NCBI RefSeq assembly: GCF_024343735.1
Contig: NZ_RJUE01000003.1
Location: 1 to 64,000, forward strand
Length of the DNA stretch: 64,000 nt
Direction: 5' to 3'
Source of the DNA: Lacihabitans sp. CCS-44
Lineage (GTDB): Bacteria; Bacteroidota; Bacteroidia; Cytophagales; Spirosomataceae
Made by a program: the position numbers and the translations under genes. Shown piece after piece: positions 10,094 through 18,678 of the stretch. The notes under the pieces were generated by a model, which ran no database searches, was not told the origin of the DNA, and saw only the letters and a program-made list of their open reading frames with translations. Each line of letters opens with the position of its first letter. The stretch's first letter is position 1.

Positions 10094-11341
10094 ATGGTCG
10101 AAGATATTTTTGACAAGGTTGTAAATAACATGGGACCCATTGGATCTCATGCTCATTATTCTCATCATTATTATTCATTTCCAAAACTTTCTGGTGAATT
10201 GGGCCCTTACATGTCATTCAATGGCAAAAGAATGCTCAATTGGTCACTTAACAATTACCTAGGACTGGCCAACCACCCTGAAGTACGTGAAGCCGACGCA
10301 AAAGCATCTGCAGAATATGGCTTGGCTTACCCTATGGGAGCTCGTATGATGACAGGCAACTCAGAACTACACGAAGAATTTGAAAAACAATTGGCTGAGT
10401 TTGTTGGTAAAGAAGATGCTTTCTTGCTTAACTACGGCTATCAAGGAGTAATGTCAGTGGTGGAATCTATGGTAGACTTCAAAGATGTTGTTGTTTATGA
10501 CGCAGAATCACATGCCTGCTTAATAGATGGCGTAAGACTTCACCGTGCAAAAGGCGGCAAAACCTATACTTTCAAGCACAATGACATGGAAAGCTTGGAG
10601 AAAAACCTAATAAGGGCTACAAAAATTGCAGAGGAGCAAGGAGGCGGTATAATGGTAATTACTGAAGGAGTATTCGGAATGTCAGGAGCTGTAGGAAGCC
10701 TAGACAAGATTGCTGAGCTCAAAAAGAAATATAAATTCAGATTGTTGGTAGATGACGCCCATGGATTCGGCACTATGGGAAAAACCGGAGCGGGTGTTCC
10801 TGAGCACTTCGGAGTTCAAGACGCAGTAGATCTACATTTCTGTACTTTTGCCAAATCCATGGCCGCCATTGGTGCATTTATAGCTGCAAAAAAAGAAATC
10901 GTAATGTATCTAAAATACAATATGAGATCTCAAACTTATGCAAAAGCTCTTCCAATGCCATTTGTATTAGGCGGAATGAAAAGACTAGAACTTATAAAGA
11001 AGAACCCCCAATTAAAAGATCAATTATGGACTATAGTAAAGGCTTTACAAGATGGGTTCCGAAGTAGAGGTTTTGATATTGGAAATACAACATCCCCTGT
11101 TACGCCAGTACTTTTGCAAGGAGACTATGACCTTCCAACAGTAACTAACCTAATCAAAGATTTGAGAGAAAACATGGCCATATTTTGTTCGATAATAGTA
11201 TACCCAGTAGTACCAAAAGGAGTAATTTTATTAAGAGTTATACCTACTGCGGCTCATACTTTAGAAGACGTGGAATATACCATGAATTGCTTCGAAACGG
11301 TAAAGAAGAAATTAACCGAAGGAAGCTATAAACCTGCGTAA
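10094..11341 (+). CDS. Alpha-oxoamine synthase, serine palmitoyltransferase-like
   Basis: A 415-residue PLP-dependent fold type I enzyme that condenses an amino acid with an acyl thioester, releasing CO2. Visible features: ESHACLIDG (H140 stacks on PLP), VDDAHGFG (D221, H223) and the Schiff-base lysine K254 in TFAKSMAAIG. Relatives include serine palmitoyltransferase (first step of sphingolipids), 2-amino-3-ketobutyrate CoA ligase, and the cysteate acyltransferases that start sulfonolipid synthesis. In Bacteroidota the lipid role is most likely; serine versus cysteate cannot be decided by eye. It is flanked by its own promoter and has no lipid-gene neighbours here. Confidence 0.85.
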   Translation: MVEDIFDKVVNNMGPIGSHAHYSHHYYSFPKLSGELGPYMSFNGKRMLNWSLNNYLGLANHPEVREADAKASAEYGLAYPMGARMMTGNSELHEEFEKQLAEFVGKEDAFLLNYGYQGVMSVVESMVDFKDVVVYDAESHACLIDGVRLHRAKGGKTYTFKHNDMESLEKNLIRATKIAEEQGGGIMVITEGVFGMSGAVGSLDKIAELKKKYKFRLLVDDAHGFGTMGKTGAGVPEHFGVQDAVDLHFCTFAKSMAAIGAFIAAKKEIVMYLKYNMRSQTYAKALPMPFVLGGMKRLELIKKNPQLKDQLWTIVKALQDGFRSRGFDIGNTTSPVTPVLLQGDYDLPTVTNLIKDLRENMAIFCSIIVYPVVPKGVILLRVIPTAAHTLEDVEYTMNCFETVKKKLTEGSYKPA

Positions 11342-11481
11342 ACAGTCGACCAAATTAGATTATTACTATATTTTCGACAAAAAATATAAATTATTTTTTG
11401 TCTAAAAAATGGTGAATTAAAGTTTTTTGTTAACTTGCGGCGTGAATTTTTTATTATACACTTAAACCCCCCTTTAAATTC

Positions 11482-11661
11482 ATGGATAAGTATTCAGAAC
11501 TTTACGACTTGGTTACGTCAATGAAAGATGATTTTGACAAATTCTACGACAAAAAAAACAAAGCTGCAGGCACTAGAGTAAGAAAAGGCATGCAAGATTT
11601 AGGAGCTTGGACAAAGGCTGTTAGAGCTGAAGTACAAGCAATGAAAAATGCAGGTTTATAA
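11482..11661 (+). CDS. Hc1-family histone-like protein, 59 residues
   Basis: A small basic, helix-rich protein beginning MDKYSELYDLVTSMKDDFDK, with KKNKAAGTRVRKGMQDLGAW and a C-terminal alanine/lysine helix. It matches the short Bacteroidota version of the chlamydial histone H1-like Hc1 family, whose members bind and compact DNA. 180 nt including the stop. A near-consensus -7 sequence, TAACTTGCGG, lies 44 nt before the ATG. A strong terminator follows at 11688, so it is probably monocistronic and highly expressed. A nucleoid role is inferred from the family. Confidence 0.85.
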   Translation: MDKYSELYDLVTSMKDDFDKFYDKKNKAAGTRVRKGMQDLGAWTKAVRAEVQAMKNAGL

Positions 11662-11687
11662 TATTCAGGTATTATCTAAACTCATAT

Positions 11688-11723
11688 AAAAAAGCCGCTT
11701 ATCAAATGACAAGCGGCTTTTTT
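11688..11723. terminator. Bidirectional intrinsic terminator
   Basis: Stem AAAAAAGCCGCTT / AAGCGGCTTTTTT with a 10-nt loop between the convergent Hc1 and MaoC genes; the T-run is present on both strands. Confidence 0.9.
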
Positions 11724-11767
11724 ATTTTTCAAGTCACACTAAGATGCCCAAAAATCAAAACCTAATT

Positions 11768-12184
11768 TCAATAGTGTTCTTCATTCATTAAAGTCCCTGT
11801 TCCACGTATCGTCATTTTTTTTGTTTCTTTGTTAATCACTTGTGTCGCTATGTGTGCTATGTGCCTAACAGAATCTACACTAACTACCTCAAAAACAACC
11901 TGATATGGCGTATCTACATGCATTGGCCTTAAATACTCAGTTTCTTGTTTCATATATATAGAACCTGGCCCACCTGGTTTTCCCATACCTAGAAATCTCG
12001 TAAAAACACTACTACTTAAATGGCCGTGAATTATGGGCACTTTAAACTTGGTAGTGGCTGCATATTCAGCGTCTAAATGTATGGGGTTACGATCACCCGT
12101 AAGATTTGCAAAGGCTATTACGTCTTCTTGGCTAAAACTAAAATCATGTTCAAATTTTGCTCCAACTGGTATTTTTTCGCTCAT
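11768..12184 (-). CDS. MaoC-like (R)-specific enoyl-CoA hydratase
   Basis: A 138-residue single hot-dog domain with the hydratase motif GDRNPIHLDAEYA (catalytic D and H) and PIIHGHLSSS. Members hydrate trans-2-enoyl-CoA to (R)-3-hydroxyacyl-CoA, or act as fatty-acid dehydratases. I chose ATG 12184 (MSEKIPVG) because the -7 box TATATTTG lies 24 nt upstream; the in-frame TTG at 12211 is the TTG of that box and so cannot be the start. Monocistronic by position. The exact substrate is not readable. Confidence 0.88.
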   Translation of the reverse strand: MSEKIPVGAKFEHDFSFSQEDVIAFANLTGDRNPIHLDAEYAATTKFKVPIIHGHLSSSVFTRFLGMGKPGGPGSIYMKQETEYLRPMHVDTPYQVVFEVVSVDSVRHIAHIATQVINKETKKMTIRGTGTLMNEEHY

Positions 12185-12208
12185 AGTTAATTGTATAATG
12201 GTTTGTTG

Positions 12209-12216
12209 CAAATATA
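12209..12216 (-). promoter_or_regulatory. -7 promoter box TATATTTG for MaoC gene
   Basis: An exact TAnnTTTG on the minus strand, 24 nt before ATG 12184. It decides the start of that gene. Confidence 0.7.
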
Positions 12217-12223
12217 TAAAAAA

Positions 12224-12646
12224 TTAACTTGTATGGTCACTAACTATAAGCCATTTTCCTTTCACTTTTTTAAAAATTAGCGTAAAATAACCTCCAACAT
12301 CTCCCTTCTCAGGCCTGGTCAAATACCATTTACCCAAAACCCAAGCGGATTTTTTAGAATGATAATCTACCTCCAATATATCAAACTTTAGCTGCCCCAT
12401 GGTGGCTCGATCTGGATAGCTTTTAAGATATCTGTCTTTCGTGGCTTGCCATCCTTTTACCACGCCCTTGCTACCGATAAACTGCAGTTCGTCAGACTTC
12501 AAATAATCTTCCATGAACTTTTCGATATCCCCAGCATTCCAATTATTCTGCTGCCGAGCCATAACTGCAAGTATATCTTCCTTTTTTTGTGAAAAAACAT
12601 TAAAACAAACTGTAGAAAGTGTAAAAAATAGAAATAGTTTTTTCAT
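12224..12646 (-). CDS. Secreted SnoaL/NTF2-like (DUF4440-type) protein
   Basis: 140 residues: a signal peptide (MKKLFLFFTLSTVCFNVFSQ) and then a small NTF2-like cone fold with QQNNWNAGDIEKFMEDY and a C-terminal GYFTLIFKKVKGKWLIVSDHTS. Such proteins occur as small enzymes or ligand-binding domains; nothing here shows a specific activity. Export to the periplasm is predicted from the signal peptide. It has its own -7 box 20 nt upstream and sits head-to-head with the lipid kinase gene. Confidence 0.8.
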   Translation of the reverse strand: MKKLFLFFTLSTVCFNVFSQKKEDILAVMARQQNNWNAGDIEKFMEDYLKSDELQFIGSKGVVKGWQATKDRYLKSYPDRATMGQLKFDILEVDYHSKKSAWVLGKWYLTRPEKGDVGGYFTLIFKKVKGKWLIVSDHTS

Positions 12647-12666
12647 TTTTGTAGTCGAATTTTTCT

Positions 12667-12674
12667 CAAATATA
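12667..12674 (-). promoter_or_regulatory. -7 promoter box TATATTTG for SnoaL-like gene
   Basis: An exact TAnnTTTG on the minus strand, 20 nt before ATG 12646, in the 38-bp divergent intergenic space. Confidence 0.7.
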
Positions 12675-12684
12675 TCTAAATAAA

Positions 12685-13551
12685 TTGAGCAGTCAAATCC
12701 CCGTATTTATCATAAACCCAATAGCTGGTTCTAAAAAAGTTAATGCTAAAAAACTGATTGAGTCTTTTCTTGCGGCTAGAAACTTAGAGGGTATCGTAGA
12801 AACCACTCACCAGAAAGACCATGGAAAAACGCTTACTAAGAAATACTTGGACCTTGGACATAGGCATTTTGTGGCCGTTGGCGGCGATGGGACTGTCAAT
12901 GAAGTAGCCTCACAACTGATTAATACGGAGGCTTTTTTCTCCATCATACCGCTAGGTTCGGGCAATGGATTGGCCAGGACACTAAATATCCCATTGGAGC
13001 CAGAAAAAGCTCTTGAGAAAGTTTTTCATGGCAAAAAGAGTGTGATGGACATTGGTCTTATCAATGAATTCCCATTTTTTTGTACCGCTGGAGTAGGATT
13101 TGATGCCCATTGTGCCAAAAAATTTGCTCTTGGAAGTCATAGAAGAGGCTTGTTCAATTATGTAAAAGTTATTCTGGAGAGTTACTTTAACTATGAAATT
13201 AACCAAAGTAGCTTTTGTAATCAGCCAAAACAGTATTTCTCCATTACATTTGCCAACGCAAACCAGTTTGGAAACAATGCTTACATAGCCCCAGATGCAA
13301 TATTAGACGACAATCAATTGGATTGTACAATTATAGGAAAACACCCCAAATGGTACGGAATTTATATGGGTTATTTGCTAATGTCGGGCAAAATCAGAAG
13401 CTCCAGTTTTGTAGATTATTACCGCGGCACAGAATTTAGCCTTGATCACAAAGAAAACATTTTGATGCACATTGATGGAGAATATGTAGCTCCATTCGCA
13501 GATAAAATAACGGCCAAAACAATGCCCCATGCATTGAAATTGATTATTTAA
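12685..13551 (+). CDS. Diacylglycerol/sphingoid-kinase-family lipid kinase
   Basis: 288 residues of the DAGK_cat family: IINPIAGSKK at the N-terminus, the nucleotide-binding VAVGGDGTVNEVAS and IPLGSGNGLART, and a C-terminal lobe ending HIDGEYV. It phosphorylates a lipid hydroxyl with ATP; diacylglycerol, ceramide or sphingoid bases are all possible in this phylum. Translation must begin at TTG 12685, because the conserved IINP strand starts a few residues later and no ATG or GTG precedes it. No clear -7 box is visible for the plus strand. Confidence 0.88.
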   Translation: MSSQIPVFIINPIAGSKKVNAKKLIESFLAARNLEGIVETTHQKDHGKTLTKKYLDLGHRHFVAVGGDGTVNEVASQLINTEAFFSIIPLGSGNGLARTLNIPLEPEKALEKVFHGKKSVMDIGLINEFPFFCTAGVGFDAHCAKKFALGSHRRGLFNYVKVILESYFNYEINQSSFCNQPKQYFSITFANANQFGNNAYIAPDAILDDNQLDCTIIGKHPKWYGIYMGYLLMSGKIRSSSFVDYYRGTEFSLDHKENILMHIDGEYVAPFADKITAKTMPHALKLII

Positions 13552-13559
13552 GGAATGAA

Positions 13560-13567
13560 TATATTTG
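13560..13567 (+). promoter_or_regulatory. -7 promoter box TATATTTG for SUI1 gene
   Basis: An exact TAnnTTTG directly after the lipid kinase stop and 93 nt before the SUI1 ATG. The intervening leader contains three TTTGYG-type copies (13623-13645). Confidence 0.5.
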
Positions 13568-13660
13568 AATTATAATGAAACAACAATAATGAAGTTCTTA
13601 GATATTTAGTTGAACAATTAAAACTTTGTGTCTTTGCGACTTTGCTTGAAATAGAAAATT

Positions 13661-13996
13661 ATGAAAAAAACTAAAAATCAAGGTGGTGTAGTATATTCTA
13701 CCAACCCAGACTTTGAATATGACAATTTCGATACTGAAGCCGAAACTTTGCAAAATGACAAACAAAATTTCAAGATTTGGCTGGATAGGAAAGGTGGTGG
13801 TAAGGTAGTGAGTAGAATTGAAGGTTTTATCGGTACAGAAGAGGACCTACAAATATTGAAGAAAAAACTTCAAAATGCCTGTGGAAGTGGCGGAACAGCC
13901 AAAGATGCTGAGGTATTAATTCAAGGCGATCACAGAGATAAAATATTGGCTTTTATGCTTAAAGAAGGCTATAAAGCAAAAAAAGCGGGAGGCTAA
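13661..13996 (+). CDS. SUI1/eIF1-family translation factor (YciH-like)
   Basis: 111 residues with an acidic N-terminal tail and a C-terminal SUI1 fold: RKGGGKVVSRIEGF, EDLQILKKKLQNACGSGGTA, AEVLIQGDHRDKILAFML. These proteins resemble eukaryotic initiation factor 1 and bind the ribosome; E. coli YciH affects start-site fidelity. Length and motif order are normal. Its stop codon lies inside the terminator stem shared with the convergent POT transporter gene. Confidence 0.92.
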   Translation: MKKTKNQGGVVYSTNPDFEYDNFDTEAETLQNDKQNFKIWLDRKGGGKVVSRIEGFIGTEEDLQILKKKLQNACGSGGTAKDAEVLIQGDHRDKILAFMLKEGYKAKKAGG

Positions 13997-14007
13997 CCTT
14001 CCGCTTT
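13982..14007. terminator. Bidirectional terminator overlapping SUI1 stop
   Basis: Stem AAAGCGGGAGG / CCTTCCGCTTT (one G-T pair) around CTAA, between convergent genes. The UAA stop of the SUI1 gene forms part of the loop. Confidence 0.75.
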
Positions 14008-14027
14008 CAAATATTCTTTGATGATTT

Positions 14028-15476
14028 TTATTCAATCCCTCCCATCCATTTTTTGATAGGCTTATATAGAAGTATAAAAATAAGACCCAAAACAAATCCA
14101 TATATACAAACTTGCAAAAACAAATCTGGCATTTGTTGCACATTCTCCTCATTAAAGTTTCCAGCAAAAAGTCCAGCAATTAAGTTGCCCAATGAAGCCG
14201 CTACAAACCAAAGCCCCATCATTTGACTGTAATATTTTTTAGGTGCAAGCTTGGTATTGCTACTCAGACCAACAGGACTCAAACAAAGCTCTCCTAAGGT
14301 ATGGAACATATAAGTAAACGTCAACCAGCCCATACCCGCAAGCGAGCCATCCAAGATGTTTTTTGCTGCAAAATACATAATCAAGAACCCAAGACCCATT
14401 TGCAATAAACCCAAGCCAAATTTTATAGGCGTAGCAGGATTGAGATTTTTCTTATTGAGGTAAACCCACAAAGCACCTACTGGAGCAGAAAAAATAAGAA
14501 TAAAGAATGAATTGGCATTTTGAAACCAGGAAGCGGGCAGCTCCCAACCAGCCAACATTCTGTTGGTGTGTCTATCGGCAAAAATAGTAAGCGTGGTGCT
14601 CGCTTGTTCAAATCCCGACCAAAACAATGCTGCTCCAATAAAAAACACAAATAAAACACCCACTCTCTTTCTCTCCACAATGGTCAGGCTTTTGTCCATG
14701 AAACCTATGTAGGCAAAGTACAAAAGTGTAACGATACTAATTATATACTTCATAGATTGTGCCAAAGAAACACTATCCAAGACTCCTGTCACTACCAATA
14801 AGGCCATAAAAACGATGGCTCCGATAACCACATACAAATAAGTGTAGCTCGCCTGTGCTTTCGGTTTATCTCCCAATCCATCCAAATATTTTCCATTCAG
14901 TTTGAAGTTGATTAAACCAAAAAACATGGCAAAAGCCGCAGCTCCAAATCCATAATGCCAACCAACTTTTTCGCCCAAATACCCCACAATGAACATCCCT
15001 AGAAATGCTCCCAAGTTTATGCCCAAATAGAAAATAGAAAATGCGGCATCTCGTTTTGCACCGCCTTCAGGGTATAACTCCCCTACTATCGAACTAATAT
15101 TGGCTTTCAATAATCCTGTACCAACTGCCACGAAAGCTAAACCTAGAAAAAACACATAGGTGCTTCCCGGAATGGCCAAAATGACATGACCAATCATGAT
15201 CACAATTCCGCCCCACCAAATGGCTTTTTTCTGGCCTAAAATATTGTCAGCAATCCAGCCGCCTGGTAAAGTTAGGAGGTAAACAGAGGCCATGTAGAGT
15301 CCCATTATTGCTCCGCCTGACTTCTCATCAAGGCCCAAAGCTCCTTCTGAGGCACTTTTGGTAAGATACAAGAAAAGAATGGCCCGCATACCGTAGTAGC
15401 TGAAGCGTTCCCACATTTCGGTAAAAAATAATACAAATAAGCCTCGTGGATGCCCAAATAGTGTTTTTTCGTTCAT
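14028..15476 (-). CDS. POT-family proton-coupled di/tripeptide transporter
   Basis: 482 residues of an inner-membrane major facilitator protein. The POT signature EMWERFSYYGMRAILFLYL near the N-terminus gives the ExxERFxYY proton-coupling motif, and at least twelve hydrophobic helices follow. It imports small peptides with protons. The start ATG is the first in frame and agrees with the family N-terminus (NEKTLFGHPRGLF). Convergent with the SUI1 gene; 49 bp separate it from the upstream GrpB-like gene on the same strand, so they may be co-transcribed. Confidence 0.93.
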   Translation of the reverse strand: MNEKTLFGHPRGLFVLFFTEMWERFSYYGMRAILFLYLTKSASEGALGLDEKSGGAIMGLYMASVYLLTLPGGWIADNILGQKKAIWWGGIVIMIGHVILAIPGSTYVFFLGLAFVAVGTGLLKANISSIVGELYPEGGAKRDAAFSIFYLGINLGAFLGMFIVGYLGEKVGWHYGFGAAAFAMFFGLINFKLNGKYLDGLGDKPKAQASYTYLYVVIGAIVFMALLVVTGVLDSVSLAQSMKYIISIVTLLYFAYIGFMDKSLTIVERKRVGVLFVFFIGAALFWSGFEQASTTLTIFADRHTNRMLAGWELPASWFQNANSFFILIFSAPVGALWVYLNKKNLNPATPIKFGLGLLQMGLGFLIMYFAAKNILDGSLAGMGWLTFTYMFHTLGELCLSPVGLSSNTKLAPKKYYSQMMGLWFVAASLGNLIAGLFAGNFNEENVQQMPDLFLQVCIYGFVLGLIFILLYKPIKKWMGGIE

Positions 15477-15525
15477 AATAGGTTAATGATTAACAGGGTT
15501 TTTAGTTTGAATAAAGTAATTTTCT

Positions 15526-16089
15526 CTAAGTTTGTAAAATAGGTTGTTCTAAGTTTTTATAAAGGTCTTCTCTCTCTTTTTCTATTATTGAATCGATAAA
15601 ATCATTCACCTTCAATTCCTTCAATTCGGCATAACGTTTTTTGTCTTGGGCTGCCTTATCCGCCAATTCGTATTTCATTTCTTGATATTCTAACCTCGCC
15701 CAATCGTTCTTTCTCAAATAATCTCTCGATAAAAGATGCCGCTCCAAAGCTTTACTTTCTGAAGGACATACATAGAGATGATGAGAAATCTTATCCAATG
15801 TCGGGTCAGAAGTTTTCCCGATTCGCTTGAAAACCTCCCTTTGTTCTATTCCTTGGTTTCCGTTGTGATAATATCCAATTTCTATCAAACCTGCTTTTAT
15901 TTTATTAAACTCAGATTCACTTTCATAAATAATATCGATGTCTATGATGTTTTTGGAATCTAATCCAGGAACAGACGTACTTCCAACATGCTCAATCCGA
16001 TACTTGAGTCCAATTAAACTTTTGTCAATTTCATTCTTTAAATCAATAAAATTTTCAATCCAATCAGATGTATATTTTTTCAAGAGCAT
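15526..16089 (-). CDS. GrpB-like (UPF0157) nucleotidyltransferase-fold protein
   Basis: 187 residues with the family core RIEHVGSTSVPGL, IDIDIIYE and DPTLDKISHHLYVCP, followed by a helical tail (LERHLLSRDYLR, AAQDKKRYAELKE). The family has a nucleotidyltransferase fold (GST motif and an Asp pair) but mostly unknown substrates. It has a good promoter: -33 TTG at 16139-16141, a 20-nt spacer, TATGTTTG, then 21 nt to the ATG. The hairpin at 16156 separates it from the ABC genes. Confidence 0.85.
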   Translation of the reverse strand: MLLKKYTSDWIENFIDLKNEIDKSLIGLKYRIEHVGSTSVPGLDSKNIIDIDIIYESESEFNKIKAGLIEIGYYHNGNQGIEQREVFKRIGKTSDPTLDKISHHLYVCPSESKALERHLLSRDYLRKNDWARLEYQEMKYELADKAAQDKKRYAELKELKVNDFIDSIIEKEREDLYKNLEQPILQT

Positions 16090-16110
16090 GATTTCGAAAT
16101 TGACTCACAA

Positions 16111-16141
16111 CAAACATACAAACGAAATCGAAATTCACCAA
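16111..16141 (-). promoter_or_regulatory. Promoter of GrpB-like gene
   Basis: -7 TATGTTTG at 16118-16111 and -33 TTG at 16141-16139, spacer 20 nt, ATG 21 nt after the -7 box. One of the best promoter matches in the window. Confidence 0.75.
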
Positions 16142-16155
16142 AAATTGGCCTAAAC

Positions 16156-16193
16156 AAAAAATAGAGATTGGACTACTCCAATCTCTATTTTTT
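16156..16193. terminator. Perfect 17-bp stem terminator
   Basis: Stem AAAAAATAGAGATTGGA / TCCAATCTCTATTTTTT around CTAC, just after the stop of the minus-strand ABC permease gene (16213). The T-run is on both strands. Confidence 0.9.
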
Positions 16194-16212
16194 ATTCCTT
16201 TCGAATAAAAGC

Positions 16213-17559
16213 TTAGCTCTTATAAAAAATCCATTTGCCGAGTTCTTTCCAAGTCACTTTTTTGCCGTACATCAGAATACCCACACGGTAGATTCTTGAC
16301 GCCAGCCAAGTAGTGAAAACAAAACCGCCAATGAGCAAAGTAACCGAAAGTACGATTTGCCAAATTGGAACTCCGAATGGAATACGCACCATCATAATTA
16401 TGGGCGATGTGAATGGAATCATGGATGTCCAGATGGCCAGGTTACTGTTGGGGTCACGAATCACAAACTGAGCAATCATAAAAGCGGCGATAATCGGAAT
16501 GGTAATAGGCAACATAAACTGCTGAGTATCAGTATCACTATCTACCGCAGAACCTACCGCCCCAAACAATGCACTATACAATAAATAGCCTCCCACAAAA
16601 TAAAACAAGAAAGATATAATGATGGTGGTCAAAGGTAAAGTGTCCAAAGCCCCGAAAAAGTCAGGCATCATTTCTGATGGAATTCCGCCCCCAGCTTGCA
16701 TTTTTTCTTTGGCCATTTCTTGTGCTTCAGGCGGCAAACTTGCCATTTGAGCTTCTGTCATGGCATTTTTTGATTGGATGAGTTTTTCACCCACCAACTT
16801 GCTGCCAAAAGTTAAAATACCAGCTGAAAGAACTATCCACAGACCAAACTGAGTTAACCCCACCAACGCTACACCAATAATTTTACCAATCATCAATTGA
16901 AATGGCTTAACAGAACTGATTAGAATTTCTACAATTCTGCTGGTTTTTTCTTCGGTAATGCTTCGCATCACTTGGGCACCATAAATAAACACTGAAAGAT
17001 AAATCAAGAATGCACAAATACCTCCTATTATAGATGCAGCCGCAGCACTACTTTTCTTTTCTCCGCCTTCTTTCAAACTGATGGTTTCTGATGAAACATC
17101 CATTTTAGCACTTTCCAACACGCTTTTTGTAATACCTGCTTCTGTTAGTTTTATACTTTCAATTTCTCTTTCAAGGGCACTTTCTACTCTACTTTGCAAC
17201 TCCAGCGTTACTCCCTTTTCTGAGTAAATTTTAATACTTTTAGGATTTTCCAAAACATCGCCTGGAATATGAACCAAAGCATCAAATTCACTTCCTTTTA
17301 ATGACTTCTTTAATTCATCTATTTTTTCTTTCTTAAAAACGAAAATAAATTCCTCAGAAGTCTTAAACTTACCTTCAAATAATTTACTATCGTCTAAGAC
17401 TTCAATTTTCTTTTGATTTACAGAACTTACCGCAGCCCAAATGACCCCAGCATACATCAATCCCATCAACAAAGGCCCCAAAATAGTCATCACGATAAAT
17501 GATTTCTTTTTCACCCTCGTCACATATTCCCTTTGAATTATTAGTAATATATTGTTCAT
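16213..17559 (-). CDS. ABC-2-type transporter permease (NatB-like)
   Basis: 448 residues. A first membrane helix (about 20-45) is followed by a large extracytoplasmic region of roughly 130 residues containing GVTLELQSRVESALEREIES, then five or six C-terminal helices with TEEKTSRIVEILISSVKP, a motif typical of NatB-like ABC-2 permeases. With the ATPase encoded 7 bp upstream it forms an export pump. NatAB of Bacillus exports Na+; the substrate here is unknown. The last codons run into the terminator hairpin. Confidence 0.88.
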   Translation of the reverse strand: MNNILLIIQREYVTRVKKKSFIVMTILGPLLMGLMYAGVIWAAVSSVNQKKIEVLDDSKLFEGKFKTSEEFIFVFKKEKIDELKKSLKGSEFDALVHIPGDVLENPKSIKIYSEKGVTLELQSRVESALEREIESIKLTEAGITKSVLESAKMDVSSETISLKEGGEKKSSAAAASIIGGICAFLIYLSVFIYGAQVMRSITEEKTSRIVEILISSVKPFQLMIGKIIGVALVGLTQFGLWIVLSAGILTFGSKLVGEKLIQSKNAMTEAQMASLPPEAQEMAKEKMQAGGGIPSEMMPDFFGALDTLPLTTIIISFLFYFVGGYLLYSALFGAVGSAVDSDTDTQQFMLPITIPIIAAFMIAQFVIRDPNSNLAIWTSMIPFTSPIIMMVRIPFGVPIWQIVLSVTLLIGGFVFTTWLASRIYRVGILMYGKKVTWKELGKWIFYKS

Positions 17560-17566
17560 AAATTTC

Positions 17567-18481
17567 TTAGTTTGATTCGTTTACGGCTTTAATAAATACA
17601 TCATTCATAGAGGCTACGTCTTCTTTGAAAGATTTCACGGTCACTTTTTCAAGAATTTCCCTCAAAAGATCATTTCCAAATTTACCGCTCGATGCTTTTA
17701 ACACCGCTGTTTGGCTTCCGTCGAGATTTTTCTGATTACTCAAAACATTAAAATTCGTAGCACTATCCACCTTTTCACCTTCATAATTTAGGGTATATGT
17801 GTTTGACTTAAAGCTGTCCTTGATATCGAGTTTTTTGCCTTCCAAAACCTTCTTGGACTTATTTATCAAAGCGATATAATCACAAAGTTCCTCCACGGAT
17901 TCCATTCGGTGTGTAGAAAAAATAATAGTCGAGCCTTTTTCTTTTAACTCTAAAATCTCGTCTTTGATTAAAGTGGCGTTGATAGGGTCGAAACCTGAAA
18001 ATGGCTCATCCAAAATGATCAATTTGGGCTGATGCAACACCGTAGCTACAAATTGAATCTTTTGCTGCATACCTTTCGACAAATCTTCAATTGGTTTGTC
18101 CCACCAAGTTTTTATGTCAAACTTTATAAACCACTCTTTGAGTCTGTCCATAGCAGCATCTTTGCTGAGGCCTTTTAGTCGAGCCAAATACAAAAGTTGC
18201 TCACCAACTTTCATTTTCTTGTAAAGTCCCCTTTCCTCGGGCAAATATCCAATTTCGTAGATATTTTTTTCAGTTAGCGGTTCGCCATTAAACAGCACTT
18301 TACCAGCATCGGGAGCCGTTATCTGATTCACAATTCTTATGAGTGAGGTTTTGCCGGCACCATTTGGCCCCAAAAGACCATAAATAACTCCTTTGGGAAC
18401 GGTAAGACTGACATCATCTAAAGCACGATGATTGGCATAATTTTTTACTACATTATGAATTTCCAGAATATTTTCTGACAT
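17567..18481 (-). CDS. ABC transporter ATPase (NatA-like)
   Basis: 304 residues from ATG 18481. Walker A GPNGAGKTS (K44), Q-loop region GYLPEERGLYKKM, signature LSKGMQQKIQF, Walker B LIILDEPFSGFDP and H-loop STHRM; the C-terminal DUF4162-type extension is usual for NatA-like ATPases. The in-frame TTG at 18502 is part of the -7 box TAATTTTG (18507-18500), so the ATG 18 nt downstream is the true start. Two-gene operon with the permease. Confidence 0.93.
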   Translation of the reverse strand: MSENILEIHNVVKNYANHRALDDVSLTVPKGVIYGLLGPNGAGKTSLIRIVNQITAPDAGKVLFNGEPLTEKNIYEIGYLPEERGLYKKMKVGEQLLYLARLKGLSKDAAMDRLKEWFIKFDIKTWWDKPIEDLSKGMQQKIQFVATVLHQPKLIILDEPFSGFDPINATLIKDEILELKEKGSTIIFSTHRMESVEELCDYIALINKSKKVLEGKKLDIKDSFKSNTYTLNYEGEKVDSATNFNVLSNQKNLDGSQTAVLKASSGKFGNDLLREILEKVTVKSFKEDVASMNDVFIKAVNESN

Positions 18482-18499
18482 AGCGTATGTTTTTTTCTT

Positions 18500-18507
18500 C
18501 AAAATTA
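18500..18507 (-). promoter_or_regulatory. -7 promoter box TAATTTTG of ABC operon
   Basis: An exact TAnnTTTG on the minus strand, 18 nt before ATG 18481. It excludes the upstream TTG as a start codon. Confidence 0.7.
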
Positions 18508-18620
18508 CCGCAAAAAAAACAAAAGTTCAGAATTTTGTTTGAAAGGCATTTTTCATTAACGAATGGACAAAATTTACTTCGATTGAGATTTTTTATTTTT
18601 GTTTTAACATAAAACCTCTA

Positions 18621-18657
18621 TTTTTGAACAAAATGAATAATTAGTATTCTAAATTTG
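18621..18657 (+). promoter_or_regulatory. Promoter of PBP1A gene
   Basis: -33-like TTTTTG (18621-18626) and -7 TAAATTTG (18650-18657), spacer 23 nt; the ATG follows 21 nt after the -7 box. Confidence 0.7.
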
Positions 18658-18678
18658 CGTTCCGTATAAAATCTAAAA

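Noticed and set aside
9768-10217. 149-residue minus-strand ORF
   Set aside because: It overlaps the end of rpe and the start of the SPT-like gene in antisense, has no family motif, and covers a plus-strand promoter.
16156-16193. Perfect inverted repeat as a possible insertion-sequence end
   Set aside because: No transposase or direct repeats nearby; the T-run and its position after a stop codon fit a terminator.
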